Origin: Clostridiales bacterium UBA1316
Lineage (GTDB): Bacteria > Bacillota > Clostridia > Oscillospirales > Oscillospiraceae
Direction of reading: 5' to 3'
Assembly (NCBI GenBank): GCA_002307055.1
Contig: DBTM01000015.1
Span: forward strand, 1-41,133
DNA length: 41,133 nt
Position numbers and translations under genes: made by a program. The notes under the pieces are model-generated. The model had not been told where the DNA came from. It made no database searches and saw nothing but the letters and a program-made list of their open reading frames with translations. Below are positions 32,289 through 41,133 of this stretch, in pieces. Within the stretch, counting starts at the first letter, position 1. Each line of letters begins with the position of its first letter.

Positions 32289-34562
32289 CTGTCAGAACTG
32301 TTTTTGGCTGCAAAGCTTGCTGTAGCGGCAGCAACCTATCACATTGATAAACCATACGATTACAAAATACCCGAACTGCTGCGGGATAAGATCGTTCCGG
32401 GCATGCGTGTCAGTATTCCTTTTGGGAGAAGCAACAAAAAAAGCGAAGGCCTCGTTTTGTCCATTGCCGAAAGCGCGTATAAGCCAGCCGCTGACGGGTC
32501 CAGAGAGCTGAAATGTATTTTAGCGGCACTCGATGAAAGTCCCGTATTGAGCCAAGAGCAGATCAAACTCGCGCTTTGGATGAGTGACAGGTTTTTTTGT
32601 ACTGTCTATGATGCGGCAAAAGCCATGCTTCCGGCAGGTATGTGGTTTAAAGACGGCGTTAAAAAGCTCGGCGATAAAACAGTCACATCCGCTGTATTGG
32701 ACATTCCCTCAGAGGAAGCGCTTGTTCTGGCTTCGCAAAAAAAACAAAAAGCACCGCAACAGGCGCTGATATTAGAGATTCTCTCGCAAATCGGCAGCGT
32801 ATCTGTCAAGGAACTCTGCTATTTCACGGGCGCGTCCCGTTCGAGCGTCAAAGCGCTTACCGCTCAGGGCGTCATTGTGCTTGAAGAAACGGAAGTATTC
32901 CGAAAGCCTCTAATCAAGGCGAAAGCCGCGGAAGGCCCGATTATACTCAATGAGGAGCAGCAAACTGTATTCGACAGCATTTCCGCACGTCTTGATAAAG
33001 GCATACCTGAGGCGGCGTTATTATACGGGGTCACAGGCAGCGGAAAAACATCCATCTATATCAAATTGATTGAACAGACCCTCAAAAATGGCAAGGATGC
33101 CATTGTGCTTGTCCCTGAAATTGCCCTGACCCCACAGCTCATCAGCACCTTCGCCTCCTACTTCGGTGATAATATCGCCGTACTGCATTCATCGCTGGGT
33201 ATCGGGCAGCGGTATGACGAGTGGAAGAGGCTCCGATCCGGTACTGTCCATGTTGTCGTCGGTACACGCTCGGCTGTTTTCGCACCTGTCAATAATCTGG
33301 GACTTTTAATTATCGACGAAGAGCAGGAGCATACCTACAAATCGGAAAACAGCCCACGCTATCACGCCAGAGACGTCGCAAAGTTCAGATGCGCCCATAC
33401 AGGTGCTTTTCTTCTGCTCGGCTCCGCGACACCGTCACTCGAAAGTATGTACAGCGCCTCCGAGGGCAAATATAAACTTTATCGGATTAACAGCCGATAT
33501 AATGAGCGCGCGCTGCCGCCCGTTATCATCGCTGATATGAAAAAAGAAATAAAAAACGGCAACGGCGGTACCGTAAGCTCAATTCTCCTAAACGCACTCC
33601 GTGAAAATATTGCGCGCGGCGAACAGAGTATTCTGTTTCTCAACCGCAGAGGTGCCAGTACGCTTATTGCCTGCGGTGAATGCGGGTATACTTTTACCTG
33701 TCCGCGATGCAGCGTTTCATTGACCTATCATTCCGTTAACCGACGGCTTATGTGCCACTACTGCGGTTATTCTGAGGTGACCCGTGATGACTGCCCGGAG
33801 TGCGGCGGCAAGCTCAAATACATCGGCGCGGGAACACAGAAGGTCGAAGAGGAGCTCGGCGAACTCCTGCCGGGTACGGAAATCATCCGCATGGATACCG
33901 ACACGGTTTCAATGTCCAACACGCATGAAGAGCATCTGATGCGTTTCCGTGATAAAAAGGTACCGATCCTTCTTGGGACTCAAATGGTCGCAAAAGGGTT
34001 GGATTTTGAAAATGTGACGCTTGTCGGAGTCCTGTCTGCCGACCAGATGCTCTATTTAAACGATTACCGCGCGCATGAACGGGCCTTTTCGCTGATCACG
34101 CAGGTTGTCGGACGGTCGGGCAGAGGCAAAAAGCAAGGCCGGGCAATTATCCAGACCTTTACGCCGTCAAACGAAGTCATCGGGCTCGCGGCTAAGCAGG
34201 ATTATGACAGCTTTTACATAAGAGAGATTGAACTCAGGCGGTTGACCGGAAGTCCGCCGATACTTGACCTTATAACACTCACAGTTTCCGGTCAGGACGA
34301 AACGCTCGTTTTACGCGGCTGCACGAAATTACGGAATGCGCTGCAGGGCTATTTCAGCGATATGGAAGATATGAAGATTCTAGGCCCGGCTCCCGCGGCT
34401 GTCGCGAAAATAAACAACAGATTCCGCTACAGGCTGGTTATCAGCTGCAGACTCAGCCGCCGCGTCCGTGATACGATTGCGCATGTTGTCCGGGAATCCG
34501 CCAAGGATAAAGAGTGCAGAGGCATCCATGTCTATGCCGATACAGACCCCTTTGAAATGTAG
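32289..34562 (+). CDS. priA: Primosomal protein N', helicase PriA
   Basis: PriA restarts stalled replication forks as a 3'-5' helicase. A 3'-DNA-binding domain lies at the N-terminus (KLAVAAATYHIDKPYDYKIP). The Walker A motif is VTGSGKTS near residue 250, the box II is IDEEQEHTYK, and the zinc cysteines are C-GEC-G, CPRC, CHYCG and CPEC near 455-500. I start at CTG 32289 (757 aa) because GAGGGTG at 32274-32280 is eight bases upstream and the encoded SELFLAAKLAV fits the family; TTG at 32304 has no ribosome binding site. The start choice is uncertain. Confidence 0.93.
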   Translation: MSELFLAAKLAVAAATYHIDKPYDYKIPELLRDKIVPGMRVSIPFGRSNKKSEGLVLSIAESAYKPAADGSRELKCILAALDESPVLSQEQIKLALWMSDRFFCTVYDAAKAMLPAGMWFKDGVKKLGDKTVTSAVLDIPSEEALVLASQKKQKAPQQALILEILSQIGSVSVKELCYFTGASRSSVKALTAQGVIVLEETEVFRKPLIKAKAAEGPIILNEEQQTVFDSISARLDKGIPEAALLYGVTGSGKTSIYIKLIEQTLKNGKDAIVLVPEIALTPQLISTFASYFGDNIAVLHSSLGIGQRYDEWKRLRSGTVHVVVGTRSAVFAPVNNLGLLIIDEEQEHTYKSENSPRYHARDVAKFRCAHTGAFLLLGSATPSLESMYSASEGKYKLYRINSRYNERALPPVIIADMKKEIKNGNGGTVSSILLNALRENIARGEQSILFLNRRGASTLIACGECGYTFTCPRCSVSLTYHSVNRRLMCHYCGYSEVTRDDCPECGGKLKYIGAGTQKVEEELGELLPGTEIIRMDTDTVSMSNTHEEHLMRFRDKKVPILLGTQMVAKGLDFENVTLVGVLSADQMLYLNDYRAHERAFSLITQVVGRSGRGKKQGRAIIQTFTPSNEVIGLAAKQDYDSFYIREIELRRLTGSPPILDLITLTVSGQDETLVLRGCTKLRNALQGYFSDMEDMKILGPAPAAVAKINNRFRYRLVISCRLSRRVRDTIAHVVRESAKDKECRGIHVYADTDPFEM

Positions 34563-34631
34563 CTTTACTTATTCATTATTTATTTTCCGGAATCGTGCTT
34601 ATCAGTGCCACCGGGGGAAGAGGATTAATAT

Positions 34632-35180
34632 ATGGCGTTAAGGAATATACTTAAAGAAGGCGAACCGACACTATTAAAAAAAAGCAGGGCAGTGGCTGAT
34701 TTCAATCCGCGCCTGCATCAACTCATAGACGACCTGCGTGAGACGCTCCTGCATGCTGACGGTGTCGGTCTTGCAGCCCCGCAGGTGGGTGTACTCCGCA
34801 GAGTCGTGCTCGTCATGGATACCGAGAAAGAGGACGCGACGCCGGAAGAGCAGCTTATTGAACTGGTAAATCCTGAAATCGTCGCCGCGTCAGGCGAACA
34901 AATCGGTCCTGAGGGCTGCCTGAGCTTGCCCGGCGTATACGGTATCGTGAAACGCCCGGATCTCGTCAAGGTCAGAGCGCAGGACCGTAATGGCAAGTTC
35001 TTCGAGGTCTGGGGATCAATGCTGACAGCCAGAGCCTTTTGCCATGAGATTGATCATTTAAACGGCGTTCTCTTCAGATCAATTGCCGATGAGATATTAA
35101 CGCCGGAACAGCTCGAAGAAATGAGAAACTGCGAAGACGACGATGAAGATGAAGAGAAACCGGAAGGAACCAATGAATGA
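34632..35180 (+). CDS. def: Peptide deformylase
   Basis: Deformylase removes the N-formyl group from new proteins. Metal site motifs are GVGLAAPQVG near residue 41, EGCLSLPG near 96 (cysteine ligand) and HEIDH near 138 (two histidines, catalytic glutamate). Length 182 aa. The last 20 residues are an acidic tail (CEDDDEDEEKPEG). GGGAAGAGGA precedes the ATG. It overlaps fmt by ATGA, pairing the enzymes that add and remove the formyl group. Confidence 0.96.
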   Translation: MALRNILKEGEPTLLKKSRAVADFNPRLHQLIDDLRETLLHADGVGLAAPQVGVLRRVVLVMDTEKEDATPEEQLIELVNPEIVAASGEQIGPEGCLSLPGVYGIVKRPDLVKVRAQDRNGKFFEVWGSMLTARAFCHEIDHLNGVLFRSIADEILTPEQLEEMRNCEDDDEDEEKPEGTNE

Positions 35181-36091
35181 ATATCGTTTTCATGGGTACA
35201 CCCGAATTTGCTGCCGTATCTCTGGACAGGCTATATTCGGACGGGTATGACATCAGCGCCGTTTTCACACAGCCCGACAAACAGCAAAGCAGAGGCATGA
35301 AATTAGGAACAAGCCCTGTCAAAGAACGCGCCCTTCGGCATAACACCCCTGTATTTCAGCCAACGACCTTAAAAGACGGTTTAGCAGCGCGCCAGCTTCA
35401 CGATCTGCGCCCTGATCTCATCGCCCTCGTCGCCTACGGCAAGCTGCTGCCGCCGGAAATATTAAACCTGCCGCCAAACGGCTGCATTAATATCCACGGA
35501 TCAATCTTACCGAAATACCGAGGTGCCGCGCCGGTGCAGTGGGCCGTTTTAAACGGCGAGAACACAACAGGTGTCACCTCCATGTATATGGCTCCTGAAA
35601 TGGACACCGGCGATATCATTATGACGAAGACAACAGAGATCGGTGCATATGAGACAGCAGGTGAGCTTTTTGAGCGGCTGAGTTTCCTGAGCGCCGAACT
35701 CTTAAGTGAGACGATTACCGCAATCGCTGGCGGCACTGTTACCCGTATAAAGCAAAACGACGGGGAAGCAACTTATGCGCCGCTGCTGACAAAGGAAATG
35801 GCCCCCATTGACTGGTCAAAGGGAGCGCGGGAAATTATTAACCAAATCCGCGGACTCAATCCCTGGCCTGTTGCTTCGGCTGAAATATCCGGTATGCATT
35901 TTAAAATTTACCATGCCGAAATGGCAGAGAAATCTGTCGGCTTAAAACCGGGCAGCATTATTGAAGCCGGGCCGAACGGTATCTCAATTGCCTGCGCCGA
36001 CGGAACAGTTGTAATTAAGGAATTGCAGGTGTCAGGCGGCCGCAGAATGGCGGCAGCCGACTACCTGAGAGGTCACCCATTATGCCGATAA
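35177..36091 (+). CDS. fmt: Methionyl-tRNA formyltransferase
   Basis: Fmt formylates Met-tRNA-fMet using 10-formyl-tetrahydrofolate to make the initiator tRNA. MGTPEFAAVSLDRL is the N-terminal family start; the catalytic site is NIHGSILPKYRGAAP near residue 108 and MDTGDI near 144; a C-terminal OB-fold tRNA-binding domain follows (about 205-304). Length 304 aa. Translational coupling to def (ATGA) and a ten-base overlap with rsmB show one operon. Confidence 0.96.
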   Translation: MNIVFMGTPEFAAVSLDRLYSDGYDISAVFTQPDKQQSRGMKLGTSPVKERALRHNTPVFQPTTLKDGLAARQLHDLRPDLIALVAYGKLLPPEILNLPPNGCINIHGSILPKYRGAAPVQWAVLNGENTTGVTSMYMAPEMDTGDIIMTKTTEIGAYETAGELFERLSFLSAELLSETITAIAGGTVTRIKQNDGEATYAPLLTKEMAPIDWSKGAREIINQIRGLNPWPVASAEISGMHFKIYHAEMAEKSVGLKPGSIIEAGPNGISIACADGTVVIKELQVSGGRRMAAADYLRGHPLCR

Positions 36092-37413
36092 ACGCGCGTG
36101 AAGCCGTCCTTAAAGCGCTCTCAAAGGTCCGCAGAAGCGGCGCTTGGACAGATGCCGCTTTGAACAGCGTCCTGATTAAAGAAAATCTCGAAGAACGCGA
36201 TGCCGCCCTTACTTCCCGTATTTTTTACGGCGTTATTCAGAATCAAACGCTCTGCGATTTTTATATTTCTTCTTTTTCATCAGTCAAAATGTCAAAAATG
36301 GAACCCCAGGTTCTTGATATATTGCGTCTATCTGTTTACCAAATTGTTTTTATGTCGAAAATACCTGTAAACGCGGCAGTTCATGAAGGCGTGGAACTGG
36401 CGAAGAAGCATTCGAATCCGCGTGTCTCCGGTCTTGTCAACGCCATACTCCGGAAGATATCGTCTAATTTAGATCATCTTCCCGCCGTCACCGGAGAGAC
36501 GGCGGCACAAAGACTGTCAATTCAGTACAGTCACCCCTTATGGCTGACAGAGGCGATGCTCAATCGTCTTGGTGAAGAGGGAACAGCCGCTTTACTCGAT
36601 GCCAATAACAGGGAAGCAGCGATAACCGTTAATATTAATACGCAAAAAGCAGACGTACAAGCCGCCATATCGGCGCTTCAAGCCGATCAGGCCACAGTTG
36701 TCAGACATCCATGGCTTGCAAACTGTCTGGAGCTGACAAATGCCCATCAGCTGGAATGTCTTACCGCTTTTGAAAACGGTTTGTTTTACGTTCAGGACGC
36801 GGCAGCCATCCTCACGGTGCTTGCCGCGGCGCCAAAACCGAAAATGTTTGTTATCGACGGCTGCGCGGCACCCGGCGGAAAATCGTTTGCCACCGCGATT
36901 TTGATGCAGGATATCGGGCATGTCCTGTCTTTCGACGTGAATGAAAAAAAGCTGCAGCGCATCACAGAGGGGGCAAAACGCTTGGGGCTCAAAAGCATCG
37001 AGACCCGCATCGCTGACGCCCTTGAACCCATAAGTGATTTATTCGGCTCAGCAGATATCGTTTTGGCTGATGTACCATGCTCAGGCTATGGCGTCATACG
37101 TAAAAAGCCTGAAATCCGTTACAAATCAGAACGCGACGTTATAAACCTGCCGGAGCTTCAGCTCCAAATTACTAGCAGCTTATCTCGATACGTCAAACCC
37201 GGCGGCGTGCTCCTTTATTCCACCTGTACGCTCCTCCAAAGAGAAAATGAGGGTGTCATCGATGCGTTTTTACAGGCACACGCCGACTTTACACCCGAAG
37301 CTTTTCTGCTCCCCGGTCCAATCGGCGAGGTTAAATCAGGCATGACGACCTTATGGCCGCATATTCATGGGACGGACGGATTCTTTATCTGCCGTTTAAA
37401 GAGGTCTCTATGA
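36082..37413 (+). CDS. rsmB: 16S rRNA (cytosine-967 C5) methyltransferase RsmB
   Basis: RsmB uses SAM to methylate cytosine 967 of 16S rRNA. A NusB-like RNA-binding domain (about 1-140) precedes the Rossmann methyltransferase. Motifs: DGCAAPGGKSF for SAM near 260, the catalytic cysteine in DVPCSGYGVIRKKPEIRY near 330, and the second cysteine in YSTCTL near 375. Length 443 aa is normal. It overlaps fmt by ten bases and rlmN by ATGA, in the conserved def-fmt-rsmB-rlmN order. Confidence 0.95.
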   Translation: MPINAREAVLKALSKVRRSGAWTDAALNSVLIKENLEERDAALTSRIFYGVIQNQTLCDFYISSFSSVKMSKMEPQVLDILRLSVYQIVFMSKIPVNAAVHEGVELAKKHSNPRVSGLVNAILRKISSNLDHLPAVTGETAAQRLSIQYSHPLWLTEAMLNRLGEEGTAALLDANNREAAITVNINTQKADVQAAISALQADQATVVRHPWLANCLELTNAHQLECLTAFENGLFYVQDAAAILTVLAAAPKPKMFVIDGCAAPGGKSFATAILMQDIGHVLSFDVNEKKLQRITEGAKRLGLKSIETRIADALEPISDLFGSADIVLADVPCSGYGVIRKKPEIRYKSERDVINLPELQLQITSSLSRYVKPGGVLLYSTCTLLQRENEGVIDAFLQAHADFTPEAFLLPGPIGEVKSGMTTLWPHIHGTDGFFICRLKRSL

Positions 37414-38441
37414 AAGAAGATATAAAGTCATATCTTTTACCGGAGCTTCAGAGTATGCTGTCTGAGATGGGCGAACAGGCTTTTCGGGCGGGACAGATTT
37501 TCAAATGGCTGCACAGCGGCATTCAATCATTTTCTGAAATGACGGATATCTCAAAATTGCTGCGCCGAAAGCTCGAAGAACGATTTTACATTACCGTGCC
37601 TGAGGTCGTTAAAAAACAAATCTCTCAAAAAGACGAAACGATTAAATACTTATGGCGGCTCTCGGACGGCAACACCGTAGAGAGCGTGGTGATGAGCTAC
37701 CATCACGGTAACTCAGTCTGTATTTCCTCACAGGTCGGCTGCCGGATGGGCTGCAAATTCTGCGCGTCGACAATCGGCGGCCTCGTCCGCAACCTGTCTG
37801 CTTCCGAAATGGTTGATCAAGTGCTTTTTTCTCAGTTGGATTCCGGGAAAAAAATATCGAATATTGTGTTAATGGGCATCGGTGAGCCGCTGGACAATGA
37901 CGAAAATGTCATGCGTTTTCTAAAACTCATATCGGCGCCTCTGGGAATGAACATCGGGCAGCGCCATATTTCGATTTCAACATGCGGTCTCATAGAAAAA
38001 GTTGACAAAATGGGTGATAATAAACTACAATTTACTTTGTCGGTTTCTTTGCACGCTCCTGATGACGAAACACGCTCGCGCATCATGCCGGTGAACAAAG
38101 CGTATGGTGTTGATATGCTGCTTCGGGCTTGTCAGGCATATTTCGAAAAAACCGGCAGGCGAATATCTTACGAATACGCCATGATCGATGGTGTCAATGA
38201 TACACCGCGTCATGCCGCCCTTCTTGCTGAAAAACTTAAAAATACGCAAAATATGCAGAGCCATGTCAACCTGATCCTGCTCAATAAAGTATCCGAAAGT
38301 CAATTTGCGCCGAGCACGCGTGAAGCGATGCGGATATTTATAAAAATATTGCAGGACAGCGCAATAAATGTAACTGTTCGTCGGACACTCGGCAGTGATA
38401 TCGCCGCATCGTGCGGACAGCTGCGCAGGCAAAACAGTTGA
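37410..38441 (+). CDS. rlmN: 23S rRNA/tRNA adenine C2 methyltransferase RlmN
   Basis: RlmN is a radical SAM enzyme that methylates C2 of adenosine 2503 in 23S rRNA and some tRNAs. The [4Fe-4S] motif is CRMGCKFC near residue 110-118; the GEPLDN segment near 160 binds SAM; the C-terminal cysteine in AASCGQLR is the catalytic methyl-carrying residue. The ATG at 37410 overlaps the rsmB stop (343 aa); an in-frame start at 37353 would extend into rsmB. Confidence 0.96.
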   Translation: MKEDIKSYLLPELQSMLSEMGEQAFRAGQIFKWLHSGIQSFSEMTDISKLLRRKLEERFYITVPEVVKKQISQKDETIKYLWRLSDGNTVESVVMSYHHGNSVCISSQVGCRMGCKFCASTIGGLVRNLSASEMVDQVLFSQLDSGKKISNIVLMGIGEPLDNDENVMRFLKLISAPLGMNIGQRHISISTCGLIEKVDKMGDNKLQFTLSVSLHAPDDETRSRIMPVNKAYGVDMLLRACQAYFEKTGRRISYEYAMIDGVNDTPRHAALLAEKLKNTQNMQSHVNLILLNKVSESQFAPSTREAMRIFIKILQDSAINVTVRRTLGSDIAASCGQLRRQNS

Positions 38442-38473
38442 TATGACACTGTTACCGGGAGAAAAGATAGCCA

Positions 38474-39208
38474 ATGAATTATTATGGATTGAGTGACAAG
38501 GGCGTTGTCAGGCAGATCAATCAGGATGTTTGTCTGACGTATTATGACAATTTATCGAATACCGTCCTTCTTGTTGTCTGCGACGGAATGGGCGGTGCGA
38601 AAGCAGGAAATATTGCCAGCGAAATAGCTGCCGATACATTCATGGAGTGCATGAAAACCAACCTGAGCACCGATAGCAATATCATTGATATTATGCAGCA
38701 TATGAGCGCGGCTGTCCGCAATGCCAACAGCCAGGTTTATGAAAGAAGCATGAATGACGCCGATTGCGCGGGAATGGGCACGACGCTCGTTGCAGCCGCG
38801 GTGGCTAATAACGGCACTGTCATTGCCAATGTTGGTGACAGCCGCGCCTATCATGTGACCGGCAGTAAAATTTTACAGATAACGAAGGACCATTCGGTTG
38901 TTGAAGATATGATTGACAGGGGAGACCTGAAGCGCTCAGAAGCCAATACCCATCCGAACAGGAACCTGATAACCCGCGTGATTGGAACAGCGCTGGATAC
39001 CGAACCAGACTTTTTTTTCCTGAACGTCCTAAGCGGGGAATACCTGCTGTTGTGCTCAGACGGATTGTCAAACATCATCACCGAACATGCTTTATTTACA
39101 GAGATCAGCTCCGGCACAGATACCAGAGAAATATGTCAGCGTCTGATCAAACTATCGCTCGACAAAGGCGCACCGGATAACGTTACAGCAGTTCTTTACA
39201 CGAAGTAA
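38474..39208 (+). CDS. prpC: PP2C-family protein phosphatase PrpC (Stp1)
   Basis: PrpC reverses phosphorylation by the PASTA kinase. The PPM motifs are in order: SDKGVVRQINQD at the start, DGMGGAKAGN near 37, GDSRAYHV near 121, SDGLSN near 195 and DNVTAVL at the end, supplying the metal-binding aspartates. Length 244 aa is the usual catalytic-domain-only form. AAAAGA with spacing of about seven bases stands before the ATG at 38474. It follows rlmN by 32 bases; the partner kinase is 99 bases downstream. Confidence 0.95.
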   Translation: MNYYGLSDKGVVRQINQDVCLTYYDNLSNTVLLVVCDGMGGAKAGNIASEIAADTFMECMKTNLSTDSNIIDIMQHMSAAVRNANSQVYERSMNDADCAGMGTTLVAAAVANNGTVIANVGDSRAYHVTGSKILQITKDHSVVEDMIDRGDLKRSEANTHPNRNLITRVIGTALDTEPDFFFLNVLSGEYLLLCSDGLSNIITEHALFTEISSGTDTREICQRLIKLSLDKGAPDNVTAVLYTK

Positions 39209-39237
39209 ATTGAAGCCGTCGTTTTCGCAAACGTCAA

Positions 39238-39271
39238 CCGACGAGACGTCGGATAACGACGAGACGTCGGA
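39238..39271. repeat. Tandem palindromic repeats between prpC and prkC
   Basis: CGACGAGACGTCGGA occurs at 39239-39253 and again at 39257-39271, an 18-base period. Each copy is itself a hairpin: CCGACG-AGA-CGTCGG in the first, CGACG-AGA-CGTCG in the second. Nearby CCGTCG half-sites (about 39217 and 39275) can pair with the same arms. The pair lies 37 to 70 bases before the kinase start. Confidence 0.55.
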
Positions 39272-39307
39272 AACCGTCGTCACATCATCTGCAAGGGAGG
39301 AAAACAA

Positions 39308-41133
39308 ATGGACAATAACGATAAATATATCGGGCAGCTACTAGACAATCGTTATGAAATACTGGAAAAAATCGGTTCAGGAGGGATGGCTGTCGTTTAC
39401 AAAGCGCGATGCACCCGCCTCAATAGAATTGTCGCGATTAAAATACTTAAGGATGAGTTGTCGGGCGATGCCGATTTCAGACGGCGCTTCCGCACAGAAT
39501 CGCAGGCTGTTGCGATGCTTTCGCATCCGAACATCGTCGCTGTTTACGACGTCAGCCGTTCGGGTAATATTGAGTACATTGTCATGGAATTCATTGACGG
39601 CATCACACTCAAGCAATATATAAACCGCAAAGGTGTGCTCAACCTCAACTGGAAAGAAGCGCTCCACTTCGCCACACAGGTTGCCAAGGCTTTAAGCCAC
39701 GCCCATTCCAGAGGCATTGTACACCGTGATATCAAGCCCCATAATATCATGATTCTCAAAGACGGTAATGTCAAAGTGACCGACTTCGGTATCGCACGCC
39801 TGCAGTCAATGCAGAATACGCTGACGCAGGAAGCACTCGGTTCCGTCCATTATATATCACCTGAGCAAGCTAAAGGCGCCCACGTCGATGCCAGAAGCGA
39901 TATCTATTCGCTCGGTGTCGTTATGTATGAAATGCTGACCAGCCATCTGCCGTTTGAAGGAGATTCCGCCGTATCCGTCGCCATCCAGCACATCAGTGCC
40001 ATACCACTCATGCCGAGAGATATCAATCCCGATATCCCCATTGGCCTTGAAGCAATCACAATGCATGCGATGGAACCCGACCTCAATCTCAGATACGCGA
40101 CGGCTGATGAACTGCTCGTCGATCTGGAGGAGTTCCGCAAAAATCCTTCGATGAATTTCACATTTAGTTTAAACAGCACATCAAGCCGTTTCGACGCCGA
40201 TCAGGTTACGCGCGCGGTCCCGACTAGCGCAATCGTCAAGGCGGAGAACGCGCTGCCGAAGCCTGTTCGGACACCTGTCAAAAACGTCGAAGTCAAGAAG
40301 GATGATACGCGTAAAGGCAAGAAAAAACCAACCAATGTTTCAATGCTTGTCGGAATTGCCGTCATCAGCCTTTTTTTAATTGGCGTGGTTGTATTCATAT
40401 ATTTAACTTTTGCAGCGCAATGGTTCCCAAAGGTAGAAACTGAAATAGTACCAAAATTCGTCGGATCCTTGTATACTGATGTTATAGCTGATACGAAATA
40501 CAAGGATATATACAATTTTACAAAGACTGAAGCTTATGACGACACAGCCGCAGTCGGCATTGTCACGGCACAGGATCGCCCGGAAGACCAAAAAATACAA
40601 AAATCCGCAAATTCAAAAATAAACATCGTTCTTACTGTATCACTGGGCAAAGAGAATAACACGACGATGCCTGATCTCGTCAATAAGGATTGGCGCGATG
40701 CGATTGACGAGCTTCAGAATTTGCCCTTTAAGGTTACTATCCAGCAGGTCCTTCAATCGAATCCTGACGTGACGAAAGATTACGTGATTAAGACAACGCC
40801 GAAGTTCGGTGACCCGCTGAAGGAAGGCGATATCGTCATAATCACTTACAGTACCGGTCCGGAATCCTCAACTAATAAAGTACCTGATGTTCAGGGAATA
40901 CCTGTCGATCTCGCGAAAAGCCGGCTCGAGGGATACGGATTCATTCCGGTCATCAATGATTATATTAACGATCCCAGTGTTCCAAAGGGTTATGTCATCT
41001 TCCAGGATATTGTACCCGACACAGTGATGCCTCTTAAATCAGAAGTGACCCTAACCGTTTCCAACGGACCTGCCGAATCGCCGTCACCCTCACCGTCACC
41101 CTCGCCGTCGCCCTCACCGTCGCCCTCGCCGTC
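39308..41133 (+). CDS. prkC: PASTA-domain serine/threonine kinase PrkC (Stk1), 3'-truncated
   Basis: This membrane kinase senses cell-wall fragments and signals growth or germination. The cytoplasmic kinase domain (about 16-280) has the glycine loop GSGGMA, K45, catalytic HRDIKPHN with D141, and DFG with D159. A juxtamembrane region (about 280-340) leads to a membrane helix at about 346-370 and three PASTA repeats (about 377-440, 444-510, 514-580). The frame is open to the window's end, 608 codons in, within a Pro-Ser repeat from about residue 591. GGGAGG precedes the ATG at 39308. The 3' end, and any further PASTA unit, is outside the window. Confidence 0.95.
   Translation, partial: MDNNDKYIGQLLDNRYEILEKIGSGGMAVVYKARCTRLNRIVAIKILKDELSGDADFRRRFRTESQAVAMLSHPNIVAVYDVSRSGNIEYIVMEFIDGITLKQYINRKGVLNLNWKEALHFATQVAKALSHAHSRGIVHRDIKPHNIMILKDGNVKVTDFGIARLQSMQNTLTQEALGSVHYISPEQAKGAHVDARSDIYSLGVVMYEMLTSHLPFEGDSAVSVAIQHISAIPLMPRDINPDIPIGLEAITMHAMEPDLNLRYATADELLVDLEEFRKNPSMNFTFSLNSTSSRFDADQVTRAVPTSAIVKAENALPKPVRTPVKNVEVKKDDTRKGKKKPTNVSMLVGIAVISLFLIGVVVFIYLTFAAQWFPKVETEIVPKFVGSLYTDVIADTKYKDIYNFTKTEAYDDTAAVGIVTAQDRPEDQKIQKSANSKINIVLTVSLGKENNTTMPDLVNKDWRDAIDELQNLPFKVTIQQVLQSNPDVTKDYVIKTTPKFGDPLKEGDIVIITYSTGPESSTNKVPDVQGIPVDLAKSRLEGYGFIPVINDYINDPSVPKGYVIFQDIVPDTVMPLKSEVTLTVSNGPAESPSPSPSPSPSPSPSPSP

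Noticed and set aside
39238..39271. CRISPR-like repeat
   Set aside because: Only two copies with a three-base spacer and strong internal symmetry; no further repeats and no cas genes.

Overview
This window looks like a housekeeping stretch of a low-to-mid GC, spore-forming, anaerobic Bacillota, most likely class Clostridia near the Oscillospirales. The evidence is gene order and gene content: rbgA-rnhB-yraN, tig-clpP-clpX-lon-engB, scpA-scpB-DUF2953-ytfJ-DacF-like-rluB, a flavoprotein-cmk-plsC-(ispH fused to S1 repeats) run, carD-ispD-ispF, cdaA-cdaR, yicC-remA-gmk-rpoZ-priA-def-fmt-rsmB-rlmN-prpC-prkC. Many genes overlap as ATGA, Shine-Dalgarno sequences are strong (AGGAGG type), and GTG or TTG starts are common. 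I count 44 protein genes. All are on the plus strand except one 60-residue DUF1540 gene. I see no tRNA, rRNA, insertion sequence, prophage, CRISPR array or plasmid signal. No stretch longer than 300 bases lacks a gene.

Layout. 1-1843: ribosome assembly GTPase (5' end cut off), RNase HII, YraN. 1881-3656: threonine synthase converging on the DUF1540 gene, with a 12-bp hairpin between them. 3787-11326: metallophosphoesterase, then protein quality control (trigger factor, ClpP, ClpX, Lon) and the ribosome GTPase EngB. 11362-16604: M50 membrane protease, condensin partners ScpA/ScpB, DUF2953, sporulation protein YtfJ, D-Ala-D-Ala carboxypeptidase, pseudouridine synthase. 16708-22179: RpiR regulator, HI0933-type flavoprotein, Cmk, PlsC, IspH-S1 fusion. 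22459-24278: CarD, IspD, IspF. 24515-25911: DUF3343 plus an EF2568-type cysteine desulfurase, a pair linked to selenium use. 26078-30212: c-di-AMP cyclase CdaA and its regulator CdaR, then three poorly described genes (DUF5685, a J-domain protein with TPR and a cysteine-rich tail, a polytopic membrane protein). 30227-41133: YicC, RemA, Gmk, omega, PriA, deformylase, formyltransferase, RsmB, RlmN, and the phosphatase/PASTA-kinase pair; the kinase runs off the 3' end inside a Pro-Ser repeat.

Most genes have assigned core functions. The less explained material is: the DUF5685/J-domain/membrane trio; an internal ribosome binding site that may release a free S1 protein from the IspH fusion; a hairpin covering the ribosome binding site of the carboxypeptidase; an attenuator-like set of competing hairpins between clpX and lon; tandem palindromes before the PASTA kinase; and a probable CTG start for priA. 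Each structural claim was made by eye and has not been computed.
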